Below are positions 9,404 through 17,705 of a DNA stretch of 64,000 nucleotides, in pieces. The stretch covers positions 66,683 through 130,682 of the forward strand of contig CAKPXF010000004.1 of NCBI GenBank assembly GCA_934201705.1, in the 5' to 3' direction. A program made the translations under genes and the position numbers. Each line of letters starts with the position of its first letter. Position 1 is the stretch's first letter. Below the pieces are notes generated by a model. It ran no database searches. It had not been told where the DNA came from and saw only the letters and a program-made list of their open reading frames with translations. The DNA is from an uncultured Bacilli bacterium. Its GTDB lineage: Bacteria; Bacillota_I; Bacilli_A; RFN20; CAG-631.

Positions 9404-11409
9404 AAAACAAATATATACATTTACTTATTTTGCTGATTTTAGCTCTTTTTTGTGTGTCATTTTCAGGTGGCTTAGGCTTTTTAAGAAATGATTTTATTGA
9501 TGAAACACCAATTAAAGTAAAAGAGATATCTAATACAACAGTAAACACAATTTCTATTTTAGATATAAACAAAGTCATGAAAATGACATCAGTTAATTAT
9601 TTAGCTGATGAATTTGCTGAGTTAGATGAAGTTGTATCTAATACTACAAAGCAAAACGCTTCAAAAAAAGGAACTTATCGTTTTTATATAGACACTTTAA
9701 ATGATTATGAATGGAATGATGTAAAAAGCTTAGATTATTTATTAAAACCTGATGGAAATTGGCATTTAACTATGTATATACCGCTTATTTTTTCAAGCTG
9801 CAGTGTATATGTACAATATCAAAATAAAGCCTATGTTGGTTCAATAGATAAGTACAATGTTGCTTATTATACAGGATTTTCATCGCCTTCAAAATATGAT
9901 GATTCAGTTTCGCATGAAACTAAAACAGAGCCTTTATATATTGATATTCCTATTTCATCTGAAAGGAAATATTCAAGGGAATGTATCGTAACTATTCATT
10001 ATGAAACAGATAATGATAATTATGTAGGAATTAAAGATGATATATTAATTGGTGAGGATTCTTTAGTAAGAAAAGTGACTTCAACAAATAAGCCATTTCT
10101 TTTTATAGGAGCAGCTATTGGAGTTGGAACATTTTTAATGTTTGTTTTTATTTGTATATTAAAGCATTCACTTACATTTATGCCACAATTACTTTTCACA
10201 GCTAGTATTTTTGCATTAATGTTTACTACTTATTTATTATTTAATTTATCAAGTGTTCCATATTTTCTTCTTGGAATTCGCTATTTTTCAATAAGCAGTA
10301 TGCTTTTGATTTCATTGCTTTATTTTCCTAAAAAAATTGGGAAAATGCCAGTATTTTATCCATCAATTGCTATTACAGCACTTACTTGCATATTAGCTTT
10401 TATTATACCAATATGTACTAATTCTAATGCTCATTCAATTCTATATACTATCTATACGATTTTAACAGCAATTAGTGTAGTAATTATATTTACTTTAACA
10501 GTTTTTGATATACTTAAAGGAAAATCATTAAGTTTAAGATTAAATGGAATAATTGCTAGCTTTTTATCTATTTCATTATTGTTTAATAATCAAATGCTTC
10601 CATTAATGGTTTTATCTGAAAAGTATTGGCTTTGTATCTTAATGCTTTGCATCACAATCGTACTAGGATTTAGTGAATTTACATTTCTTGAAATTCGCAA
10701 TCGCTATCTTACAACTAACCTTGAAAACGAGGTTGAAAAGCAAACACTTAGCTTACAAAATGTCCTTAATGAACGTGATAAACTATTACTATATATAAGC
10801 CATGATATGAAAAAAACTGTTGTTGGAATGAATAATTCTTTAATCGATTTAAAGCAATCTTTAATGGAAAAAGAATATATTGATAAGGTGAATTATTTAC
10901 TACAAAAAAATGAAGAACTCAAAAAGGATTTTGCTGATGTTGGGAAATATGGCAAGCAAAACTATGTTGCAGAGCAGTCAAAGATATTAGATTTAAGTAA
11001 AATGATTTATAAAGTGACTGATGATTTACGACCAGATTGTGAAGCTAATGGCATTATTTTAAACGTTACACTTCCTGATAAACTATATGTATATGCTAAA
11101 GAAAAAGCTTTAGAAAGTGTAATAATAAATTTGATTTTAAATGCAATTGAACATTCATATTGCTCTAATTTAGATGTTATTGTTTCAAAGAAAAAAGGAA
11201 TATGTAAAATTGAAATTATTGATGATGGAAAAGGTATTACAATAGAAAAAAACATCTTTGAACCTTTTGTTTCTGAAAACACAACAGAAAATAATACTGG
11301 ATTAGGTTTGTTTTTAGCAAAAACAGCCATTGAATCAATGCATGGTACCTTAACATATGAAAGAAAAAATAATTTAACAATTTTCTTGGCAACGCTACCA
11401 TTAGCTTAA
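9400..11409 (+). CDS. Sensor histidine kinase with a 7TM (7TMR-DISM-like) sensory half
   Basis: 669 residues from the ATG overlapping the regulator stop. Residues 1-30 form a signal/membrane segment, followed by an extracytoplasmic domain (about 30-225), a block of roughly seven hydrophobic helices (about 230-435), a short coiled coil, then the transmitter. The phospho-acceptor is H468 in ISHDMKK. The ATPase part shows the N box NLILNAIEHS, G1 DDGKGI, an F box EPFVSENT, and G2 NTGLGLFLAKTAIE. The arrangement matches 7TMR-DISM kinases thought to sense carbohydrate-type ligands; the ligand here is not known. Confidence 0.85.
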   Translation: MKNKYIHLLILLILALFCVSFSGGLGFLRNDFIDETPIKVKEISNTTVNTISILDINKVMKMTSVNYLADEFAELDEVVSNTTKQNASKKGTYRFYIDTLNDYEWNDVKSLDYLLKPDGNWHLTMYIPLIFSSCSVYVQYQNKAYVGSIDKYNVAYYTGFSSPSKYDDSVSHETKTEPLYIDIPISSERKYSRECIVTIHYETDNDNYVGIKDDILIGEDSLVRKVTSTNKPFLFIGAAIGVGTFLMFVFICILKHSLTFMPQLLFTASIFALMFTTYLLFNLSSVPYFLLGIRYFSISSMLLISLLYFPKKIGKMPVFYPSIAITALTCILAFIIPICTNSNAHSILYTIYTILTAISVVIIFTLTVFDILKGKSLSLRLNGIIASFLSISLLFNNQMLPLMVLSEKYWLCILMLCITIVLGFSEFTFLEIRNRYLTTNLENEVEKQTLSLQNVLNERDKLLLYISHDMKKTVVGMNNSLIDLKQSLMEKEYIDKVNYLLQKNEELKKDFADVGKYGKQNYVAEQSKILDLSKMIYKVTDDLRPDCEANGIILNVTLPDKLYVYAKEKALESVIINLILNAIEHSYCSNLDVIVSKKKGICKIEIIDDGKGITIEKNIFEPFVSENTTENNTGLGLFLAKTAIESMHGTLTYERKNNLTIFLATLPLA

Positions 11410-11461
11410 TAGGAGAAATAAAAATCTCTATTTTTACATAAAAACATATTTTTCCTTTTTA

Positions 11462-11482
11462 TTTATCATTAGAAATGATAAA
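11462..11482. promoter_or_regulatory. Perfect palindrome, probable LysR-type operator
   Basis: Arms TTTATCATT and AATGATAAA are separated by AGA. The core is ATC-N9-GAT, the classical LysR box, placed 35-55 bases upstream of the LysR gene and overlapping a TAAAAT -10-like hexamer (11479-11484). Autoregulation is the simplest reading. Confidence 0.55.
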
Positions 11483-11516
11483 ATGAAAATATAAATTTTT
11501 ATCGAAAGGAGCTATT

Positions 11517-12440
11517 ATGAATATTAAGTATCTAAAATATGCTGTTGAAATAGCTAAAAGTGGATCGATAAATAAGGCTGCTGAACAGTTATATATTGCT
11601 CAGCCAAACTTAACGAGAGCCATAAAAGAACTTGAAAAAGAATTAAGCATTACTATTTTTGATAGGAATGCTAAAGGGATGACTTTAACTCCAGATGGTG
11701 AAAAATTAATTCAATATGGTAAAAGAATATTAAAGGAAATTGATGATGTTGAAGAACTTTTTAAAGATGGCGAAAACTCAAAAAGAAAATTTTCAATTTC
11801 AGTTCCAAGAGCTTCTTATATAGGAGAGGCTTTCTCTAACTTTTCCTTACAAATAGCAAAAGAAAATAATGTTGAAGTTTTATATAAGGAAACAAATTCT
11901 TCAAGGACATTAAAAAACTTACTTGAGGATGGCTATAATTTAGGAATTATTAGATATGCTGAGCATTATGATAAATATTATAAGCAAATGCTTGAGGAAA
12001 AAGGCTTTAATAGTGAATTAGTAACAGAATTTAAATATGTATTAATTGTTAATAAGGATTCGCCGCTTGCAAAAAAGAAACAATTATCATTTAAGGATTT
12101 GGATGATTATATTGAAGTAGCTCATGGTGATCCATATGTTCCATCTCTTGTTTTTTCAACTGTTAGGAAAGAAGAATTTCAAGATTCTATAAAAAAAAGA
12201 ATTTTTGTTTTTGAAAGAGCAAGCCAGTTTGAAATACTTTCAAAAAATTTAAATGCCTTTATGTTTGTATCTCCAGTTCCAAAATCAACATTAGATCGTT
12301 ATGGCTTAGTTATTAAAGAATGTGAAGATAACAATAAGGTTTATAAAGATGTTATGATTTATCGAAAAAGCTATAGATTAACAAAGCTTGATTTAGATTT
12401 TATCTCATCTTTATGTGAAGCTAAAAGACTGTATATGTAA
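11517..12440 (+). CDS. LysR-family transcriptional regulator
   Basis: 307 residues, ATG behind AAAGGAG. The N-terminal winged helix-turn-helix is typical: YLKYAVEIAKSGSINKAAEQL, then AQPNLTRAIKELEKELSITIF and LTPDGEKL (residues 5-65), followed by a linker helix and a two-lobed effector-binding domain (about 90-300). The effector cannot be read from the sequence. It is followed after 13 bases by a YfcE-type phosphodiesterase and probably co-transcribed with it. An ATC-N9-GAT palindrome sits in its promoter region. Confidence 0.9.
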   Translation: MNIKYLKYAVEIAKSGSINKAAEQLYIAQPNLTRAIKELEKELSITIFDRNAKGMTLTPDGEKLIQYGKRILKEIDDVEELFKDGENSKRKFSISVPRASYIGEAFSNFSLQIAKENNVEVLYKETNSSRTLKNLLEDGYNLGIIRYAEHYDKYYKQMLEEKGFNSELVTEFKYVLIVNKDSPLAKKKQLSFKDLDDYIEVAHGDPYVPSLVFSTVRKEEFQDSIKKRIFVFERASQFEILSKNLNAFMFVSPVPKSTLDRYGLVIKECEDNNKVYKDVMIYRKSYRLTKLDLDFISSLCEAKRLYM

Positions 12441-12453
12441 AAGGAGGAAAACA

Positions 12454-13002
12454 ATGAAATATTTTATAGCATCAGATATTCATGGCTCTGCTTTTTATTG
12501 TACTAAAATGGTTGAAGCACTTAAAAATGAAAAAGCCGATTATTTAGTTTTGCTTGGCGATATTTTATATCATGGCCCAAGAAATGATTTGCCAAAGGAT
12601 TATAATCCCAAAAAAGTAATTGAGCTATTAAATTCTTTAACAACAAAAATAATTTGTGTTCGAGGGAATTGCGATAGTGAGGTTGATCAAATGGTTTTAA
12701 ACTTTCCGCTTCTTGCAACATATGGAGTAATTGAAAATAATAATCATTTGATTTATTTAACACATGGGCATGTCTATAATAAGGATAACCTACCTCCTAT
12801 TAAGGAAAACGATGTTGTTTTATTTGGCCATACACATGTTCCTGAATTTATTAAACAAAATGGGATATACTTTATAAATCCAGGATCTGTTTCCATCCCT
12901 AAAAATAATTCATATAATGGTTATATAATCTTAGAAAATGGAAAAATCATCTTCAAAGATTTAGATATGAATATTATAAATATTAAAGAATTCAATGACT
13001 AG
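12454..13002 (+). CDS. YfcE/MJ0936-family metallophosphodiesterase
   Basis: 182 residues from ATG 12454 behind AAAAGGAGG; the longer frame upstream lies inside the LysR gene. All calcineurin-like metal motifs are present in order: SDIHGS (7-12), GDILYHGPRND, RGNCDSEVD, THGH and FGHTH. The family hydrolyses phosphodiesters in a Mn-dependent way, with physiological substrates mostly undefined. Its length matches YfcE (about 184 residues). Confidence 0.88.
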   Translation: MKYFIASDIHGSAFYCTKMVEALKNEKADYLVLLGDILYHGPRNDLPKDYNPKKVIELLNSLTTKIICVRGNCDSEVDQMVLNFPLLATYGVIENNNHLIYLTHGHVYNKDNLPPIKENDVVLFGHTHVPEFIKQNGIYFINPGSVSIPKNNSYNGYIILENGKIIFKDLDMNIINIKEFND

Positions 13003-13011
13003 TTATTTCAA

Positions 13012-13033
13012 GGTATATATTTTTTGATATACC
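13012..13033 (+). terminator. Weak hairpin between yfcE-like gene and rex
   Basis: GGTATAT and ATATACC enclose an 8-base loop of mostly T just after the yfcE-like stop. No U-run follows, so it would be a poor terminator; it may be an operator or attenuating structure. Confidence 0.3.
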
Positions 13034-13051
13034 CATATAAAAAATAAATAT

Positions 13052-13080
13052 TTCAAATTACCTAAATAAATAGATATAAT
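13052..13080 (+). promoter_or_regulatory. Promoter of the rex-adhE-hydrogenase operon
   Basis: TTCAAA (13052-13057), 17-base spacer, TATAAT (13075-13080), 25 bases before the rex start. No clean Rex operator of the TTGTTAA-N4-TTAACAA type was found by eye, so autoregulation by Rex is not shown. Confidence 0.55.
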
Positions 13081-13104
13081 TATATCGATAAGGTAAGGAG
13101 GGAT

Positions 13105-13716
13105 ATGATGTGCGAAAAGAAAATTTCTAAATCTGTTATAGAAAGATTACCAACTTATTTACACTATTTGAAATCAGATATGTTTAAAGATAATGAAATG
13201 GTGTCTTCAGTTAAACTTGCAAAAATTGTAGGATATGGCGAAGTTTTGGTTAGAAAAGATTTAGCAATGGTAAGTGGCACAGGGAAACCTAAAATTGGTT
13301 ATAACAAGAATGAGCTAGTAATGAAGATTATGGAAGCATTAGATTGTGTTAAAATGAAAAACGCAATAATAGTTGGTGGTAGTCATTTCGATAGCGCATT
13401 ATTATTAGATGAAAGCTTTAGTGAATATAATATTTTTATAAAAGCTAAATTTGAAATTAATTATAATGGTTCATTTAATAGAACAAATGTCTTTCCACTT
13501 AGTGATTTAAAAGAGTATTGTAAAAAAGAAGATATCTCAATTGGTATCATTACTGTTGGTGAAAAAGATGCTCAAACAATATGTGATTTGTTAGTATCTT
13601 TAAACATAAAGGCAATATGGAACTTTTCACCAGTAAAATTAAAGGTTCCTGAAAATGTCAAAGTAAAAGAAGAAAATATGGCTGCATCGCTTGCCGCACT
13701 TGCAGCAAATATATAA
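13105..13716 (+). CDS. rex: Rex-family redox-sensing repressor with a degenerate nucleotide-binding motif
   Basis: 203 residues, ATG behind AAGGAGG. The N-terminal winged helix is good Rex (SSVKLAKIVGYGEVLVRKDLA, residues 34-54; then GYNKNEL). The C-terminal half also matches Rex (VGEKDAQTICDLLVSLNIKA, then NFSPVKLKVPENV). Canonical Rex binds NAD(H) through GxGxxG, but here the segment is VGGSHFDSALL (90-100), so the second and third glycines are replaced by S93 and D96, and the following acidic strand reads KFEIN. NADH sensing may be altered or lost. It heads an eight-gene operon whose next gene, adhE, is a classic Rex target, 16 bases downstream. Confidence 0.85.
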   Translation: MMCEKKISKSVIERLPTYLHYLKSDMFKDNEMVSSVKLAKIVGYGEVLVRKDLAMVSGTGKPKIGYNKNELVMKIMEALDCVKMKNAIIVGGSHFDSALLLDESFSEYNIFIKAKFEINYNGSFNRTNVFPLSDLKEYCKKEDISIGIITVGEKDAQTICDLLVSLNIKAIWNFSPVKLKVPENVKVKEENMAASLAALAANI

Positions 13717-13732
13717 AAAAAGGAGAGTTAAT

Positions 13733-16408
13733 ATGGAAGAAAAAAAATATGAAATAGTAGATGGTGTTGAAGCTCTTGAAAAGGCAATAGCAAGAGTTAG
13801 AAAGGCTCAAGAAGTTTTTGCTACTTACACACAAGAACAAGTTGATAAGATTTTCTTTGCTGCCGCTTGTGCTGCAGATAAAATGAGAATCCCTCTTGCA
13901 AAGCTTGCAGTTGAAGAAACTGGAATGGGTGTAGTAGAAGATAAAATTATTAAGAACCATTATGCAGCTGAATATATCTACAATGCTTATCGTCATGTTA
14001 AGACTTGTGGAGTTTTAGAAGAAGATGCAGCCTATGGTATTAAAAAGATTGCTGAACCAATTGGCTTAGTTGCTGCTGTTATTCCAACAACAAACCCAAC
14101 CTCAACAGCTATTTTTAAGACTTTAATTTCTTTAAAGACAAGAAATGGTATTATTATTAGTCCACATCCAAGAGCTAAGAATTCAACAATTGCTGCTGCA
14201 AAGGTTGTACTTGAGGCTGCAGTAAAAGCTGGAGCACCAGAAGGCATTATTGGTTGGATTGATATTCCATCTCTTGAAATGACTAATTTATTAATGAAGG
14301 AAGCAGATATTATTTTAGCAACAGGTGGACCTGGTATGGTTAAGGCTGCTTATAGTAGTGGAAAACCAGCACTTGGTGTTGGAGCTGGTAATACTCCTGC
14401 AATTATTGATGATTCTGCTAATATCATATTAGCTGTTAACTCAATTATTCATAGTAAAACTTTTGATAATGGTATGATTTGTGCATCAGAACAATCAGTT
14501 ATCGTTCTTGAAGGTGTTTATGATAAGGTAAAAGAAGAATTTGCTAAAAGAGGTTGTTACTTCTTAAATCCTGAAGAAACTGAAAAGGTTAGAAAAACAA
14601 TTATTATTAATGGCGCTTTAAATGCTAAAATCGTTGGACAAGCTCCAGTTAAAATTGCTGCATTAGCAGGAGTTAGCGTACCAGAAGGTACTAAGATTTT
14701 AATTGGCGAGGTTGAAAGCGTTGATATTTCAGAAGAATTCGCTCACGAAAAGCTTTCTCCAGTATTAGCTATGTATAAAGCAAAAGATATTGAGGATGCA
14801 TTTAGCAAGGCTGAACATTTAATCGCTGATGGTGGTTATGGTCATACATCTTCAATTTATTTAGATGTTAATACTCAACAAGCTAAGCTTGCTGAATTTG
14901 AAGAAAGAATGAAAACATGTCGTATTTTAGTTAATACTCCTTCATCTCAAGGTGGTATTGGTGATTTATATAACTTTAAATTAACTCCATCTTTAACACT
15001 TGGTTGTGGTAGCTGGGGTGGAAACTCAGTTAGTGAAAACGTTGGAGTTAAGCATTTAATCAATATTAAAACAGTAGCTGAAAGGAGAGAAAATATGCTT
15101 TGGTTTAGAGCTCCACAAAAGATTTATATTAAAAAAGGTTGCTTACCAGTTGCTTTAGATGAATTAAAAACAGTAATGGGCAAGAAAAAATGCTTTATCG
15201 TTACAGATAATTTCTTATATAGTCATGGTTATACAAAACCAATTACAGATAAACTTGATCAAATGGGAATTGAACATACTACATTCTTTGATGTAGAACC
15301 AGATCCAACACTTGCTTGTGCAAAAGCTGGCGCTGAACAAATGAGAACATTCAAGCCTGATTGCATTATTGCATTAGGTGGTGGCTCTGCAATGGATGCT
15401 GGTAAGATTATGTGGGTTATGTATGAACATCCAGAAGTTGACTTTATGGATATGGCTATGCGTTTTATGGATATTAGAAAACGTGTATATACTTTCCCTA
15501 AGATGGGTGAAAAAGCATACTTCATTGCTATTCCAACATCTGCAGGTACTGGTTCTGAGGTTACTCCATTTGCCGTTATTACTGATGAAGTAAGCCATGT
15601 TAAGTATCCACTTGCTGATTATGAATTATTACCTAATATGGCTATTATTGATACTGATTTCCATATGTCAGCTCCAAGAGGATTAACTGCTGCTAGTGGT
15701 ATTGATGCTGTAAGCCATAACTTAGAGGCAATCGCTTCAATGATGGCAACTGATTATACTGATGGTTTAGCTTTAAAATCATTAAAGACAATTTTTGAAT
15801 ATTTACCTCGTGCTTATGACAATGGTCAAACAGATGTTGAAGCAAGAGAAAAAATGGCTAATGCAGCTACTATGGCTGGTATGGCATTTGCTAATGCTTT
15901 CTTAGGTGTATGTCACTCAATGGCTCATAAGCTTGGTGCTTTCCACCACATTGCTCATGGTGTTGCTAACGCTTTAATGCTTGATGAAGTATTAAGATTT
16001 AATGCAGCTGAAGTACCAGCAAAGATGGGAACATTCCCTCAATATGATCATCCACATACTTTACATCGTTATGCAGAAGTAGCTGATTATTTAGGAATTA
16101 AAGGAAAGAACGATCAAGAAAAATTAGACAATCTTATTAAAGCAATTGATGAATTAAAAGCAAGAGTTGGAATTAAACCAACAATTAAAGATTATGTTCC
16201 AGATGAGGCATACTTCTTAGAAAAACTTGACGAAATGGTTGAACAAGCATTTGACGATCAATGTACAGGTGCTAACCCTCGTTATCCATTAATGAGTGAA
16301 ATCAAGCAAATGTATTTAAATGCATATTATGGAAATAAAACATTTGAAGAAAAAGCAATTCCAGAATATAATAAAGATAATAAATCAAAAAGATCAGTTC
16401 GTAAGTAA
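13733..16408 (+). CDS. adhE: Bifunctional acetaldehyde-CoA/alcohol dehydrogenase AdhE
   Basis: 891 residues from ATG 13733 (AAAGGAGAG); the longer frame overlaps the end of rex. Residues 1-440 are the CoA-acylating aldehyde dehydrogenase: PTTNPTSTAIFK near 118-129, GVGAGNTPA near 215-223, and catalytic C250 in MICASEQS. Residues 450-891 are the iron-dependent alcohol dehydrogenase, with GGGSAMDAGK, PTSAGTGSEVTPF and the metal-binding histidines in HSMAHKLGAFHH. It converts acetyl-CoA to ethanol using two NADH and usually assembles into spirosomes. Full length, no damage seen. This is the main NADH sink in the operon. Confidence 0.97.
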   Translation: MEEKKYEIVDGVEALEKAIARVRKAQEVFATYTQEQVDKIFFAAACAADKMRIPLAKLAVEETGMGVVEDKIIKNHYAAEYIYNAYRHVKTCGVLEEDAAYGIKKIAEPIGLVAAVIPTTNPTSTAIFKTLISLKTRNGIIISPHPRAKNSTIAAAKVVLEAAVKAGAPEGIIGWIDIPSLEMTNLLMKEADIILATGGPGMVKAAYSSGKPALGVGAGNTPAIIDDSANIILAVNSIIHSKTFDNGMICASEQSVIVLEGVYDKVKEEFAKRGCYFLNPEETEKVRKTIIINGALNAKIVGQAPVKIAALAGVSVPEGTKILIGEVESVDISEEFAHEKLSPVLAMYKAKDIEDAFSKAEHLIADGGYGHTSSIYLDVNTQQAKLAEFEERMKTCRILVNTPSSQGGIGDLYNFKLTPSLTLGCGSWGGNSVSENVGVKHLINIKTVAERRENMLWFRAPQKIYIKKGCLPVALDELKTVMGKKKCFIVTDNFLYSHGYTKPITDKLDQMGIEHTTFFDVEPDPTLACAKAGAEQMRTFKPDCIIALGGGSAMDAGKIMWVMYEHPEVDFMDMAMRFMDIRKRVYTFPKMGEKAYFIAIPTSAGTGSEVTPFAVITDEVSHVKYPLADYELLPNMAIIDTDFHMSAPRGLTAASGIDAVSHNLEAIASMMATDYTDGLALKSLKTIFEYLPRAYDNGQTDVEAREKMANAATMAGMAFANAFLGVCHSMAHKLGAFHHIAHGVANALMLDEVLRFNAAEVPAKMGTFPQYDHPHTLHRYAEVADYLGIKGKNDQEKLDNLIKAIDELKARVGIKPTIKDYVPDEAYFLEKLDEMVEQAFDDQCTGANPRYPLMSEIKQMYLNAYYGNKTFEEKAIPEYNKDNKSKRSVRK

Positions 16409-16426
16409 TTTTAAGGAGGCATAAAT

Positions 16427-17176
16427 ATGAACTTAGATAGAGTAATTGCCGTAAGAAATAATAAAACTATTTATCGTGACGGCGATAATTACATTAAAGT
16501 CTTTGATAGCGATTTTTCAAAAGCTGATATTTTAAATGAAGCTTTAAATCAAGCACGTGTTGAAGAAACAGGCTTAAATATTCCTCACGTAAAAGAGGTA
16601 ACTACTATTGATGGGAAATGGGCTATTATATCTAACTACATTAGTGGTAAAACACTTGAAAGATTAATGCAAGAAAACCCAGAAAAGAAACATGAATATT
16701 TAGAATTATTTGTTGATCTACAAATTGAAGTTCAATCTAAGAGCTGCCCATTATTAACTAAGCTTAAAGATAAGATGAATAGAAAAATCTCTCAAGCAGA
16801 TTTAGATGCTACAACTCGTTATGATTTACATTCTCGTCTTGAGGGTATGCCAAAGCATACTAAGTTATGTCATGGTGATTTTAACCCATCAAATATCATT
16901 ATTGGTGATGATGGAAAGGCATATGTAACAGACTGGTCTCATGCAACTCAAGGTAACGCTTCAGCTGATGTAGCTAGAACATATTTATTATTCTGGCTAG
17001 CTGGAGATATTGATGGAGCTAATGAATATTTAGATTTATTCTGCAAAAAGACAAATACAGCAAAGCAATACATTCAAAAGTGGATGCCAATTGTTGCTGC
17101 ATCTCAATCAGTTAAAGGTAATAAGGAAGAACGTGAATTCTTATTATCTTGGGCTAAAGTTGTTGATTATGAATAA
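16427..17176 (+). CDS. Aminoglycoside phosphotransferase/choline-kinase-fold kinase
   Basis: 249 residues, ATG behind AAGGAGG, 18 bases after adhE. The catalytic loop is clear: LCHGDFNPSNI with H149 and D151, then the metal-binding DW pair at 169-170. The N-terminal lobe is short and has no obvious Gly-rich loop, as usual in this family. Members phosphorylate small molecules (choline, sugars, aminoglycosides), and some act on protein. Its place between adhE and hydrogenase-type genes argues against drug resistance and for a role in redox signalling or cofactor metabolism, but the substrate is unknown. Confidence 0.8.
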   Translation: MNLDRVIAVRNNKTIYRDGDNYIKVFDSDFSKADILNEALNQARVEETGLNIPHVKEVTTIDGKWAIISNYISGKTLERLMQENPEKKHEYLELFVDLQIEVQSKSCPLLTKLKDKMNRKISQADLDATTRYDLHSRLEGMPKHTKLCHGDFNPSNIIIGDDGKAYVTDWSHATQGNASADVARTYLLFWLAGDIDGANEYLDLFCKKTNTAKQYIQKWMPIVAASQSVKGNKEEREFLLSWAKVVDYE

Positions 17177-17193
17177 TTAAAGGAGCAAATAAA

Positions 17194-17436
17194 ATGGTAA
17201 AGGTAACAATTTGTATTGGTAGTTCATGTCACATTAAGGGTTCTCGTCAAGTAGTTGAGCAATTACAATATTTAATTGCAAAAAACAACTTAAAGGATAA
17301 GGTTGAACTTGGTGGAACTTTTTGTATGGGTAAATGTCAACAAGGCGTTTGTGTTACTGTAAATGACGAATTATTTTCAGTAAGCCCAGAAACAGTTAAG
17401 GATTTCTTTGATAAAGAGGTTTTACCAAGAGTATAA
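17194..17436 (+). CDS. Thioredoxin-like [2Fe-2S] ferredoxin (NuoE/HydC-type), first copy
   Basis: 80 residues, ATG behind AAAGGAG. Four cysteines in the thioredoxin-like ferredoxin pattern: CIGSSC (7-12) and CMGKC about 35 residues later, enough for one [2Fe-2S] cluster. Such stand-alone domains accompany multimeric NADH-linked [FeFe] hydrogenases and sensory hydrogenase loci. A diverged duplicate follows directly. Likely an electron carrier or structural partner of the downstream hydrogenase proteins. Confidence 0.85.
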   Translation: MVKVTICIGSSCHIKGSRQVVEQLQYLIAKNNLKDKVELGGTFCMGKCQQGVCVTVNDELFSVSPETVKDFFDKEVLPRV

Positions 17437-17437
17437 A

Positions 17438-17692
17438 ATGATTGAAATTAAAATATGTGTTGGTAGTTCATGCCATTTAAAAGGCTCTGAAGAATTAATA
17501 GATATAATCTTAAAGAAAATTGAAAGTGGCAATTTAAAAGACAAAATCGAACTTTCTGGTAGCTTTTGCTTAGGAAAGTGTAATCGTGTAGGTGTAACCA
17601 TTGAAGTAAATGGTTGCACTTATACTGGTATTAATAAAGAAAATTTTGAAATATTTTGGCATGATAAAATTCTACCTATTTTAGGTAATTAA
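17438..17692 (+). CDS. Thioredoxin-like [2Fe-2S] ferredoxin (NuoE/HydC-type), second copy
   Basis: 84 residues from the ATG one base after the previous stop. It has only a weak ribosome site, so coupling to the upstream gene is likely. Cysteines follow the same plan: CVGSSCHLKGS (7-17) and CLGKCN. Clearly a paralogue of the 80-residue neighbour (shared I-C-[IV]-G-S-S-C-H-x-K-G-S, KDK[VI]EL and F-C-x-G-K-C), so the pair arose by tandem duplication. Confidence 0.83.
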   Translation: MIEIKICVGSSCHLKGSEELIDIILKKIESGNLKDKIELSGSFCLGKCNRVGVTIEVNGCTYTGINKENFEIFWHDKILPILGN

Positions 17693-17705
17693 AAAGGAGA
17701 TAATT

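Noticed and set aside
9025..9420. 131-codon ORF antisense to the response regulator
   Set aside because: Shadow of the well-supported regulator gene; no ribosome site.
11409..11440. Terminator after the histidine kinase
   Set aside because: Only a short imperfect stem (TAGGAGA with TCTCTA) precedes the T-run; too weak to list.
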